Below the pieces are notes generated by a model, which saw nothing but the letters and a program-made list of their open reading frames with translations, made no database searches and was not told where the DNA came from. Of a DNA stretch of 15,862 nt, positions 1 to 5,773 are shown in pieces. Each line of letters starts with the position of its first letter. The stretch's first letter is position 1. The stretch is from Paenibacillaceae bacterium UBA6304 (GTDB lineage Bacteria > Bacillota > Bacilli > Paenibacillales > Paenibacillaceae), in contig DJTQ01000111.1 of NCBI GenBank assembly GCA_002439285.1, positions 1-15,862 of the forward strand. Reading direction: 5' to 3'. The position numbers and the translations under genes are program-made.

Positions 1-159
1 TTTGCTATCATGGCATCCTTCACGTACCAACAACTTATACCCGTTCTTAGGATCTTCACAACCAAGAAATCTCTGCACTTCCTTAGACACACCAGCCCGT
101 ATTCGATCCTGATATTTAGTTTCGAACGATGACTTCTTTAGAATGTTCGTCTCCCTGTA
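1..159 (-). pseudogene. IS91-like transposase remnant, zinc-binding part (cut by left edge)
   Basis: An open minus-strand frame runs from a stop at 160-162 off the left edge. It reads through KYQDRIR, SKEVQRFLGCEDPKNGYK and REGCHDSK. From recall this matches the N-terminal zinc-binding region of IS91-type transposases (CGDPxxGFK..CxGCH pattern), which bind DNA and mobilise the element by a rolling-circle-like mechanism. No start codon or ribosome binding site precedes it in this frame. The normal N-terminal codons lie instead at 485-550, so the gene is broken. The rest of the protein, if present, lies outside the window. Family call is fairly sure; the exact IS name is unknown. Confidence 0.7.
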
Positions 160-221
160 TCAAAGGACAATACATTTGCAAGTAAAGAGGCAGTGCTCGA
201 AAATATATAAATCCTGTAATG

Positions 222-247
222 TTAAGAAAGACGCCTGACGGCGTCTA
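222..247 (-). repeat. Hairpin repeat, copy 1 (terminator-like)
   Basis: GACGCC-TGAC-GGCGTC forms a 6-bp GC-rich stem at 231-246. On the minus strand it is followed by TTTCTT, so it could act as a weak terminator. The 25 bases at 222-246 match 7925-7949 at 24 of 25 positions in the same orientation. It lies within the DNA that separates the two pieces of the broken transposase. Confidence 0.6.
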
Positions 248-262
248 ACAAAACAAAATTCT

Positions 263-444
263 AACGGAACTCAGGAACGTTATTCGTGTCAAATTGACCG
301 TTTCTATTCCGCAACGGAACTAGAAGCCGTTATTTAGTCCGAAATCACTCCATCTGGTCTGATTTCTACCAAATAAGGTTTCTGGGTTCCGTTATGTCCT
401 CCCGACAATGCGATTATACTAATATAACGACTCTGAGTTCCTTT
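263..444. repeat. 182-bp imperfect palindrome of four ~23-bp units
   Basis: Four copies of a unit close to AACGGAACTCAGAACCGTTATT are visible. Two are in plus orientation (263-284, 313-335) and two inverted (371-393, 422-444). Starts are 50 bp apart in the first pair and 51 bp apart in the second, and all are symmetric about position ~353.5. GAAATCA at 341-347 and TGATTTC at 360-366 are symmetric about the same point. The whole block could fold as a long cruciform or RNA hairpin. No protein is encoded. It resembles a MITE-like or dispersed intergenic repeat; that identity is an inference. Confidence 0.7.
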
Positions 445-484
445 AACTATAAATTATGGAGACTTTCGAGATAGGAAGAACTTA

Positions 485-550
485 TGCAACAAAGCGATCC
501 CAGTGTTTATTCTCATCAAAGAAAATACGTTTCAGCACATTAGGTTCCAT
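485..550 (-). pseudogene. IS91-like transposase remnant, N-terminal codons
   Basis: From ATG at 548-550 the minus strand reads MEPNVLKRIFFDENKHWDRF and then VA before a TAA at 482-484. From recall, this is the usual N-terminus of the zinc-finger IS91-like transposases of Bacilli, which would continue F-x-x-K-Y into the piece at 1-159. A modest ribosome binding site (AGGGTAGAG) lies just upstream. The piece has kept its start but loses the frame where the foreign interval begins, so it is a fragment of the same decayed gene. Too short for ordinary gene calling. Confidence 0.65.
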
Positions 551-613
551 AACTCTACCCTATCCAAAAATCTCAGAAAGGGGTAGCCCCAAAACTTATA
601 AATTCTTATATAT

Positions 614-640
614 CAAAAAAAGGCCATGAAATACTGGCCC
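614..640 (-). terminator. Intrinsic terminator of the GNAT gene
   Basis: GGCCA (622-626) pairs with TGGCC (635-639) around an 8-nt loop. On the minus strand the stem is followed directly by seven T residues (615-621). It sits about 20 bp past the stop of the acetyltransferase gene. Confidence 0.85.
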
Positions 641-659
641 TCAGTGATGTTAATGTATT

Positions 660-1181
660 CTACTTTTCAAAAAACTCTTTAGCATATTCTACAACGCCAT
701 GGACGTTGGAAAGACCACCTTCCATAAGCTCAACTGCCATAAAATGTTCATCAGAAACATCGAAGGGTGCCTCTATACCATATTGACTGGCCTTTTTATA
801 ACCAAACTTTGGATAATACAGATTATGACCCATAACAACGGAACCCTTATAACCAAGCTGTGCCGCGATGTTGTGACCTTCCATGATCAGCAGCTTCCCT
901 ATGCCTTTATTCTGCATTTCTTTTATTACAGCTAAAGGTGCAAGAGCAATCAGAGTTTGATCGCCAACTTTTATTTCTGTAAACAGAATATGACCCACGA
1001 TTTTGCCCTCGTATTCAGCTACAAGAGACAGCTCCGGAATATAATTCTTCGAATTTCTAAGCCTGTTTACCAAGTTATGCTCATCATGGTCAGAATAGAG
1101 AGCCTCTTCAAATGATTTTTGAACTACATGATAGATTTCGTTAACGTCTTCCATGTTTTCTTGTCTAATTTTAATATTCAT
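660..1181 (-). CDS. GNAT family N-acetyltransferase
   Basis: A 173-residue protein predicted to transfer an acetyl group from acetyl-CoA to an amine; the substrate is unknown. The acetyl-CoA loop QNKGIG is at residues 90-95, after the beta strand IALAPLAVI (78-86). The YYPKFGY stretch at 122-128 is typical of the YhbS-like subgroup. The start is placed at ATG 1179-1181, preceded by AGGAGG (1194-1199) with a 12-nt gap. The frame extends 12 codons further upstream but runs through this ribosome binding site, so that extension is unlikely. It is transcribed alone, divergently from the DUF305 gene, and ends in its own terminator. Family assignment is confident; a physiological role cannot be given. 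Confidence 0.9.
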   Translation of the reverse strand: MNIKIRQENMEDVNEIYHVVQKSFEEALYSDHDEHNLVNRLRNSKNYIPELSLVAEYEGKIVGHILFTEIKVGDQTLIALAPLAVIKEMQNKGIGKLLIMEGHNIAAQLGYKGSVVMGHNLYYPKFGYKKASQYGIEAPFDVSDEHFMAVELMEGGLSNVHGVVEYAKEFFEK

Positions 1182-1239
1182 TGTTTGGTTTAACCTCCTG
1201 ATTGTGGTTGTGCCCAATCCATATTGGATAGAACATACA

Positions 1240-1268
1240 TTAACACAAGGAATATGTCAAAATACTAA
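1240..1268 (+). promoter_or_regulatory. Possible promoter of the DUF305 gene
   Basis: TTAACA (1240-1245) and TACTAA (1263-1268) are 17 nt apart. The -35 is close to TTGACA but the -10 matches TATAAT at only three positions, so this is a weak call. Confidence 0.3.
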
Positions 1269-1335
1269 ACAGGATGTTCTAGGATCATGCCCACCCCCCT
1301 TCGCATATTCTATCCCGAAAGGAGTTTGAAACTTT

Positions 1336-1908
1336 ATGGATAGAAACTGCAAACTTAGCAATGTGACTCAAGCCTACCTGAATGTCTATTTTAATATTCT
1401 CCACACCATGATTCACAGGATGACTACTGTACAGCTTACGCCAAGTATCTCGGATAACTTTATTCAGCAGATGATCCCGCACCATCAAGCAGCTATTGAG
1501 ATGTCGAAGAATATACTCAGGTACACAACAAATCTTGAACTACAGGATATCGCTACGAATATCATTTCAGCTCAAACCAAAAGCATCTCCGATATGCAGG
1601 CAATTCAGTCTAAATGCGGCATGGTGACGAACACGGAGTATGAACGATCCATCTATATGGACCGATTCGAGAAAATAGCACATACGATGTTTTGTGAAAT
1701 GAGCTACGCCCCTATATCCAATGGTGTTAATGCCAATTTTGTCCGGGAGATGATCCCTCATCATGAGGGTGCGGTGCGAATGTCAAAAAATGCGCTCCAA
1801 TTCAATATCTGCCCGACTCTAAAGCCGATTCTATACACGATCATAACTACCCAATGCGAGGGTATCCACCAATTGAAGGATCTTCTTGGCCGCCTTGATC
1901 ATTGCTAA
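1336..1908 (+). CDS. Tandem DUF305-domain protein
   Basis: A 190-residue protein with two copies of the DUF305 signature. They are FIQQMIPHHQAAIEMSKN around residues 42-59 and FVREMIPHHEGAVRMSKN around 135-152, each with an MIPHH histidine pair (49-50 and 142-143). DUF305 proteins are ferritin-like helical bundles, sometimes linked to metal handling; their function is not established. Most DUF305 proteins I recall are exported, but no signal peptide or lipobox is seen here, so it is likely cytoplasmic. The start has GGAG at 1321-1324, 11 nt upstream. It is the only plus-strand gene in the left half and ends convergently with the flavin-reductase-like gene, 49 bp away and with no terminator visible. 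A duplication of the domain within one chain is the likely origin. Confidence 0.85.
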   Translation: MDRNCKLSNVTQAYLNVYFNILHTMIHRMTTVQLTPSISDNFIQQMIPHHQAAIEMSKNILRYTTNLELQDIATNIISAQTKSISDMQAIQSKCGMVTNTEYERSIYMDRFEKIAHTMFCEMSYAPISNGVNANFVREMIPHHEGAVRMSKNALQFNICPTLKPILYTIITTQCEGIHQLKDLLGRLDHC

Positions 1909-1957
1909 TTGAATCACTAATACAAACATTTCTTCCCGTTCGTCAATGACCAAAGAT

Positions 1958-2581
1958 TTATTCTCCTGAATTAGGTCCGAATACCGGCGCTAATTTTGAT
2001 GCGGACCTTTGCTCGCTAAGACCGAAATATTCGCAAAAATTCATAATCATCGGATTCCATTTCGATGGGTCGATATAATTTGAATCGGGATCCAGGAGCA
2101 GACCTTCTTCGATATGAACTTTTTCAATGCGCACTTCCATGGCAACAAGCGAACTTGGTTCTTCAAAAGAATGATAATTTATGAGCCTGGCTTCCAGATG
2201 AACAGGACATTCTTTAACGCGGGGGGCCTGTACTAGCTGAGATGGAAGAGGAGTTAATCCCGCTGCTCCAAATTTATCCGCTTCATACCTATAGCCCCTC
2301 TTCGCTTTAGACTCCGGAACCGGATTACTTCCCGTCAACAGGGTCAGATGATCCACTGCCGGGATCAAGTCAATAGACGGTAGATTAATTACACACTCGC
2401 GCTCGCGGACCAAATTTTGAGCGGTCTGAGACTTGCTGCTCATGCCAAGCATGCACGATTGATTGAGCCACCAGGCAGATGACATCGGAGCCAGGTTAGG
2501 TGTGCCGTCTTCGTTGATCGTACTGATCAGTACAACCGAAGTACCGAAGTATAGAATTTTGGGTTGTATTTCCTTATGCAT
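1958..2581 (-). CDS. Flavin reductase-like, FMN-binding domain protein
   Basis: A 207-residue protein of the flavin reductase-like/FMN-binding split-barrel family. N-terminal strands such as GTSVVLISTINEDGTPNLAP fit the segment that lines the flavin pocket, followed by MSSAWWLNQSCMLGMSSKSQ and RECVINLP. Members bind FMN and usually reduce it with NAD(P)H for partner monooxygenases, or act as stand-alone oxidoreductases. The partner is unknown here. The start at ATG 2579-2581 is chosen because GAGGAG (2595-2600) lies 13 nt upstream. The alternative ATG at 2605 has no binding site and its first codons would be that same GAGGAG. Neighbouring genes are functionally unrelated, so it is probably a single-gene unit. 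Confidence 0.82.
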   Translation of the reverse strand: MHKEIQPKILYFGTSVVLISTINEDGTPNLAPMSSAWWLNQSCMLGMSSKSQTAQNLVRERECVINLPSIDLIPAVDHLTLLTGSNPVPESKAKRGYRYEADKFGAAGLTPLPSQLVQAPRVKECPVHLEARLINYHSFEEPSSLVAMEVRIEKVHIEEGLLLDPDSNYIDPSKWNPMIMNFCEYFGLSEQRSASKLAPVFGPNSGE

Positions 2582-2705
2582 AATGGATTCACTACTCCTC
2601 TTCATTAATTCTAGAGTAATGTATCATGAGCAGCATGAATGAGTATAGGGATATGGAATAAGACCGCAAGATATTGAAACATAAGGATTCTTAAACAAAT
2701 CATGT

Positions 2706-3419
2706 TTATGGATTTCCCGGAGATAGCTCATGGATCTTAGAGATGAGATCTTTAACATTAGCGTGAAAGACCTGGTTCGGATCACTCCAGACTGAATTCA
2801 GAAAATAAGAGGCATGATACTGCCAACCCTGATAGCCGGGGTTGAATTCCATTTGAATTTCCCTCCCCGGCTTTCCGAGGTACACCCGCGAACCCGGCCT
2901 GCGCCAGCTCCCAATTCGAGTAATCTTATCCGGCTTCTGACCCGTAATGTAGGTGAATCGCTTATTGAACGGAATAGCTTTCAAATGAAATTTAGGGCAA
3001 CCTACAGCGAACACTTGGATATGCTTCAAGCCGTACTTCTCTTCCAGATAAAGCCCTGACCGATAAGCTACCACGCCGCCTGCGCTATGACCGATCAGGA
3101 TGATTTGCTCTGCAAGTGCCCCCTCCTCACGAATGATTTCTGATGCGGTTTTTACTCGCCGTGACTGGCCGTGGGTCAGATCATATCCGACCTCAGGAAG
3201 CTGCCGCGCCAGTAGACGATTTAATGCGGAACGGTTAGTGCCAGCGGCCATCCCATAGGGAAAGATCGTCACGATTTTGGCATCGTGAAATCTGTGCGCA
3301 ATCTCACTGGCCGCGGTTTCAAAATTATTGCGATAGGTCAGAATACCGGCAAAAAAACAGACTACTGTTCGGCAATGGTTGGTACATGTGCTTTGGGAGG
3401 ATGTGAATGCTTCTATCAT
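2706..3419 (-). CDS. Alpha/beta hydrolase, lipase-like
   Basis: A 237-residue protein with the nucleophile elbow GHSAGG at residues 110-115 (Ser112). Strand VVCFFAGI at 19-26 probably supplies the oxyanion region. Asp164 and His202 (in YHASYF) are candidates for the rest of a Ser-Asp-His triad. The fold and motif suggest an esterase or lipase-like enzyme; the substrate cannot be read from sequence. There is no signal peptide. The ATG at 3417-3419 is preceded by GAGGGGAC at good spacing. It lies 66 bp downstream of the SDR stop on the same strand with no visible terminator between, so read-through from the SDR transcript is possible. Confidence 0.78.
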   Translation of the reverse strand: MIEAFTSSQSTCTNHCRTVVCFFAGILTYRNNFETAASEIAHRFHDAKIVTIFPYGMAAGTNRSALNRLLARQLPEVGYDLTHGQSRRVKTASEIIREEGALAEQIILIGHSAGGVVAYRSGLYLEEKYGLKHIQVFAVGCPKFHLKAIPFNKRFTYITGQKPDKITRIGSWRRPGSRVYLGKPGREIQMEFNPGYQGWQYHASYFLNSVWSDPNQVFHANVKDLISKIHELSPGNP

Positions 3420-3485
3420 GATTAAGTCCCCTCATTCTGCTAGATCTCCAAACCATTAACCAAGTGTTACCTCAAGATAAACTAT

Positions 3486-4352
3486 TTACTCCCCGGTCTC
3501 CCCATACCCTTCAGGGGCGGGAATTCCTTTTTCTGCAGCACGGCTAATCTGTTCCCACTGTTTCCAAGTCGCTAAGCGTTCTTCGTAAGTATGGATCGCT
3601 GCATCGAATACCATACTGCCAAGGATCAGGCGCAAAGGCGGGTCTTCGCTGTCTACCAGCTTCATAAGAGCTTTCGCCGCCAATTGCGGATCGCTGTCAA
3701 CAGAACCCTCCGAGTTTTGTTGAGCCATTTCTTCCTTGAGAGATCCGTAAGCTTCTTTCGAAGGGCTTATTCGCATAGCAGTGTACATATCCGTCCAGTA
3801 CCCCCCGGGTTCTACCATGGTCAATTTAATTCCGAAGGACGCAGCCTCTTTGGCTAATGCCTCGCTCAATCCTTCCAACGCAAACTTACTTGCACTGTAA
3901 AGGCCGGACATAGGCCCGGATACCAACGCACCGATACTGGTTATTTGTATAATGTGCCCGGATCGCTGCTCCCGCAGGTAAGGCATTACAGCCTGGCTCA
4001 CCCAGAGAGCACCAAAAAAGTTGGTCTCCATCAAGTCTCTGGCATCATTTTCGCTCAGTTCTTCGACCATCCCTAAGGTCATGGTGCCTGCATTATTAAC
4101 AAGGATATCCAGACGTCCAAAATGATCCACCGCGGCTCGGACTACGTCAAATACGGATTCTCTATTCCTTACATCGAGCATCATCGGTAATAATGAGTCC
4201 TGGTATTTCTCTTTCAGCGGGTCTAAATGACTCAGAGTTCTTGCAACGGCCACAACCCGATCTCCCGCCTCCAAGGCAGCTTTGGCGTACGCGTATCCAA
4301 GGCCCTTGCTTGCCCCTGTAATGAACCAAACCCGACTATTTTTAGTTGTCAT
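3486..4352 (-). CDS. Short-chain dehydrogenase/reductase (SDR)
   Basis: A 288-residue classical SDR, predicted to be an NAD(P)-dependent oxidoreductase of an unknown alcohol or ketone. Motifs in order are TGASKGLG at 12-19 (cofactor loop), Asp60, NNAG at 86-89, Asn111, catalytic Ser139, Tyr152 and Lys156 (YSASK), and PGG at 182-184. All catalytic residues are present. The start at ATG 4350-4352 has AAAGGAA at 4361-4367. The frame stays open for 42 more codons upstream, but those run through a terminator hairpin, so they are leader rather than protein. The long, structured leader described below suggests conditional expression. The extended C-terminus after residue 240 is typical of one SDR subgroup acting on varied small molecules. 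Confidence 0.92.
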   Translation of the reverse strand: MTTKNSRVWFITGASKGLGYAYAKAALEAGDRVVAVARTLSHLDPLKEKYQDSLLPMMLDVRNRESVFDVVRAAVDHFGRLDILVNNAGTMTLGMVEELSENDARDLMETNFFGALWVSQAVMPYLREQRSGHIIQITSIGALVSGPMSGLYSASKFALEGLSEALAKEAASFGIKLTMVEPGGYWTDMYTAMRISPSKEAYGSLKEEMAQQNSEGSVDSDPQLAAKALMKLVDSEDPPLRLILGSMVFDAAIHTYEERLATWKQWEQISRAAEKGIPAPEGYGETGE

Positions 4353-4365
4353 AGTTACACTTCCT

Positions 4366-4403
4366 TTATAAAAAAATAAAAACACAGGCAATCTCTGCCT
4401 GTG
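4366..4403 (-). terminator. Terminator-like hairpin in the SDR leader
   Basis: CACAGGCA (4383-4390) pairs perfectly with TGCCTGTG (4396-4403) over 8 bp with a 5-nt loop. On the minus strand the stem is followed by a 13-nt tract, TTTTTATTTTTTT. The T-tract ends only a few bases before the SDR ribosome binding site (4361-4367). There is no gene just upstream that needs terminating within 300 bp, so it more likely controls the SDR gene than ends another. Confidence 0.8.
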
Positions 4404-4655
4404 CTGAATATATCGGAAATGCATCCCAATGAGTTCTAATAAGCGAGCATAAATAAAATATATAACATGCTCCTGCATTCATTACAGGGAGAAGTTATTA
4501 CTTCGCTTATAAATTGATGATGGAACATCACATGGACAGACCATTCCCGATCACTCTGCTACCAGGCAGAATAAAAAAGAAACCTAAACTTGCTTGGTCA
4601 CTTTTAACGGGAAGAATCAATCACACGTAACCCTCCATTCCAATCAGATAGGTAA
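4394..4655 (-). promoter_or_regulatory. Structured ~300-nt leader of the SDR gene (putative attenuator)
   Basis: Read on the minus strand, this untranslated stretch holds four elements. First is a six-codon ORF. Second is a small hairpin of TCTGC/GCAGA (4566-4570 with 4555-4559). Third is a hairpin pairing 4503-4510 with 4439-4446 (TCGCTTAT with ATAAGCGA), with a nested GAGCAT/ATGCTC pair. Last is the terminator hairpin. The leader segment at 4563-4570 is fully complementary to 4394-4401, the 5' arm of the terminator. Pairing the two would prevent terminator formation. No T-box sequence (TGGNACCGCG) or known riboswitch core was recognised. The regulatory reading is inference. Confidence 0.5.
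4604..4624 (-). CDS. Six-codon leader peptide ORF (MIDSSR)
   Basis: GTG at 4622-4624 opens a frame that encodes M-I-D-S-S-R and stops at TAA 4604-4606. A perfect GGAGG lies at 4632-4636 with a 7-nt spacer, better than for most annotated genes here. It would begin within ~25 nt of the predicted transcript start. Short leader ORFs ahead of terminators often sense ribosome stalling; here that role is inferred only. Confidence 0.45.
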   Translation of the reverse strand: MIDSSR

Positions 4656-4692
4656 ATCTTAACAAAGCGGGAATAAGTATGTCAACCGACAT
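4656..4692 (-). promoter_or_regulatory. Promoter of the SDR leader with overlapping dyad
   Basis: On the minus strand a perfect TTGACA (4680-4685) and TAAGAT (4656-4661) are 18 nt apart. A perfect inverted repeat, ATGTC-4 nt-GACAT (4679-4692), covers the -35 and could be a repressor site. It is the best sigma-A-like promoter seen in this part of the window. Confidence 0.6.
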
Positions 4693-4742
4693 TTGCTCGC
4701 TAAGAACAAAACATCTTCAAACCCTCATCCCTTCACTTCTGT

Positions 4743-5639
4743 TCATGACCTCTGGAGTCTCTGCTGCAGGATTACTGCCAGCTCTTCAGTTGAATCCCAG
4801 AGAATAGGACGGATATCTTGGATTGGGACGGATAACTGATCCGCCTTCTCGCTGCTTACAGTCCAAATTACAGGGATCTTCAAGCCGAGGGCATAGCCCG
4901 CCAGAAAATAGACCTCCGTATCTTGACCGGTTAAATCAGCAATTATCAATTTACTGTCCGCTATAGTTTCAAAAGGATTGGTGTCACGGATGTTCGTATC
5001 TGGTTGTGGAAGCATTTGCGGTAGATAACCGAGTTGCTCGAGTTTAGGTAACAGCCCCTCCTGCCACTCGGTGCGAAGATCCTGAACCTTAGGGATTAAC
5101 ATGGTGCAAGGTTTTAATTTTTTTCCGCCTGCGCTTGCTATTGCCTGGTTCCAACCCTTTTCAGTAAGCTGAAAGTTCGTCCCCTCCCGTACAAGCAGGT
5201 CATCGGTACTGAGCTGGTCAATGATGTAGACCAATTCTTGTATATTAGGAGAATACGTCAGGTTAAAGTTACGGGATAACGGATGAATGACAACCGGATC
5301 ACCGGCGCCATTGGAATGTCTGTGCAAATATTGGAGCAGTCGGTTTCCTTTATCTTCAACGGTTACGGGGATTTCCGGAGAGTTTGCAATGGATGACAAG
5401 TCATCTGCTGATAAAGTTACCTTGTCTCCGCAATCGGTAAATTCCCGGATATACCCCGAGATCACATGAAGCAGGTCGCGTTTATCTTGGTGCGGTAGCG
5501 ACTGAATAGTTGTATAGCTTTCTCTTAGCAGGCTATAGGCTCCGGTCGGCGAACAGGAGCATCCTGCATATCTGTCGTATTCGCCTTCCGGATTCACAGG
5601 AACCAATACATCGCAGAACAAACAGCGCTTCTTCATCAT
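4743..5639 (-). CDS. Zinc-ribbon/winged-helix protein with nucleoside deoxyribosyltransferase-like domain
   Basis: A 298-residue protein with three parts. Residues 6-29 carry CxxC and CxC pairs (Cys6, Cys9, Cys27, Cys29), a likely small zinc ribbon. Residues ~124-166 look like a winged helix (LVYIIDQLSTDDLLV then QLTEKGW). Residues ~177-294 resemble the nucleoside 2-deoxyribosyltransferase/TIR-like Rossmann fold, with KLIIADLTG at 231-239 and YFLAGYALGLKIPVIW at 244-259. In relatives I recall, the position before AGYA is the catalytic Glu; here it is Leu246. The domain may therefore bind nucleotides without the usual catalysis. The start is the ATG at 5637-5639, 7 nt after GAGGTGAT, a near-complete anti-16S match; a GTG at 5651 overlaps that site. 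The gene stands alone. The biological role is unknown. Confidence 0.7.
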   Translation of the reverse strand: MMKKRCLFCDVLVPVNPEGEYDRYAGCSCSPTGAYSLLRESYTTIQSLPHQDKRDLLHVISGYIREFTDCGDKVTLSADDLSSIANSPEIPVTVEDKGNRLLQYLHRHSNGAGDPVVIHPLSRNFNLTYSPNIQELVYIIDQLSTDDLLVREGTNFQLTEKGWNQAIASAGGKKLKPCTMLIPKVQDLRTEWQEGLLPKLEQLGYLPQMLPQPDTNIRDTNPFETIADSKLIIADLTGQDTEVYFLAGYALGLKIPVIWTVSSEKADQLSVPIQDIRPILWDSTEELAVILQQRLQRS

Positions 5640-5737
5640 ATCAATCATCACCTCATTTTAATGGCTACCCCCTACCTTACCAATAATTTTCCGAAAAATA
5701 GACAAGTAAAATATTCCTTCCGTATATTCCGGTAACT

Positions 5738-5766
5738 GAAGAAGCCGCCAAATTGGCGGCTTCTTC
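5738..5766 (-). terminator. Hairpin downstream of the DinG-like gene
   Basis: GAAGAAGCCGCC and GGCGGCTTCTTC form a 12-bp perfect stem with a 5-nt loop, starting 8 bp after the stop. It lacks a real T-tract on the minus strand, so termination may be inefficient, or the hairpin may mainly protect the 3' end. Confidence 0.65.
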
Positions 5767-5773
5767 AAGTTAA

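Noticed and set aside
263..444. Evenly spaced repeats suggesting a small CRISPR array
   Set aside because: The four units are degenerate and two are inverted relative to the others; there are no cas genes. A palindromic dispersed repeat fits better.
120..469. TTTCGA pair as proven target-site duplication
   Set aside because: Six bases are too easily shared by chance and joining the flanks there does not restore the transposase frame.
4353..4478. N-terminal extension of the SDR protein by 42 codons
   Set aside because: The extension reads through a terminator hairpin, its T-tract and the ribosome binding site; the SDR fold begins just after ATG 4352.
4405..4655. T-box or known riboswitch in the SDR leader
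   Set aside because: No TGGNACCGCG sequence or familiar riboswitch core could be found by eye on the minus strand.
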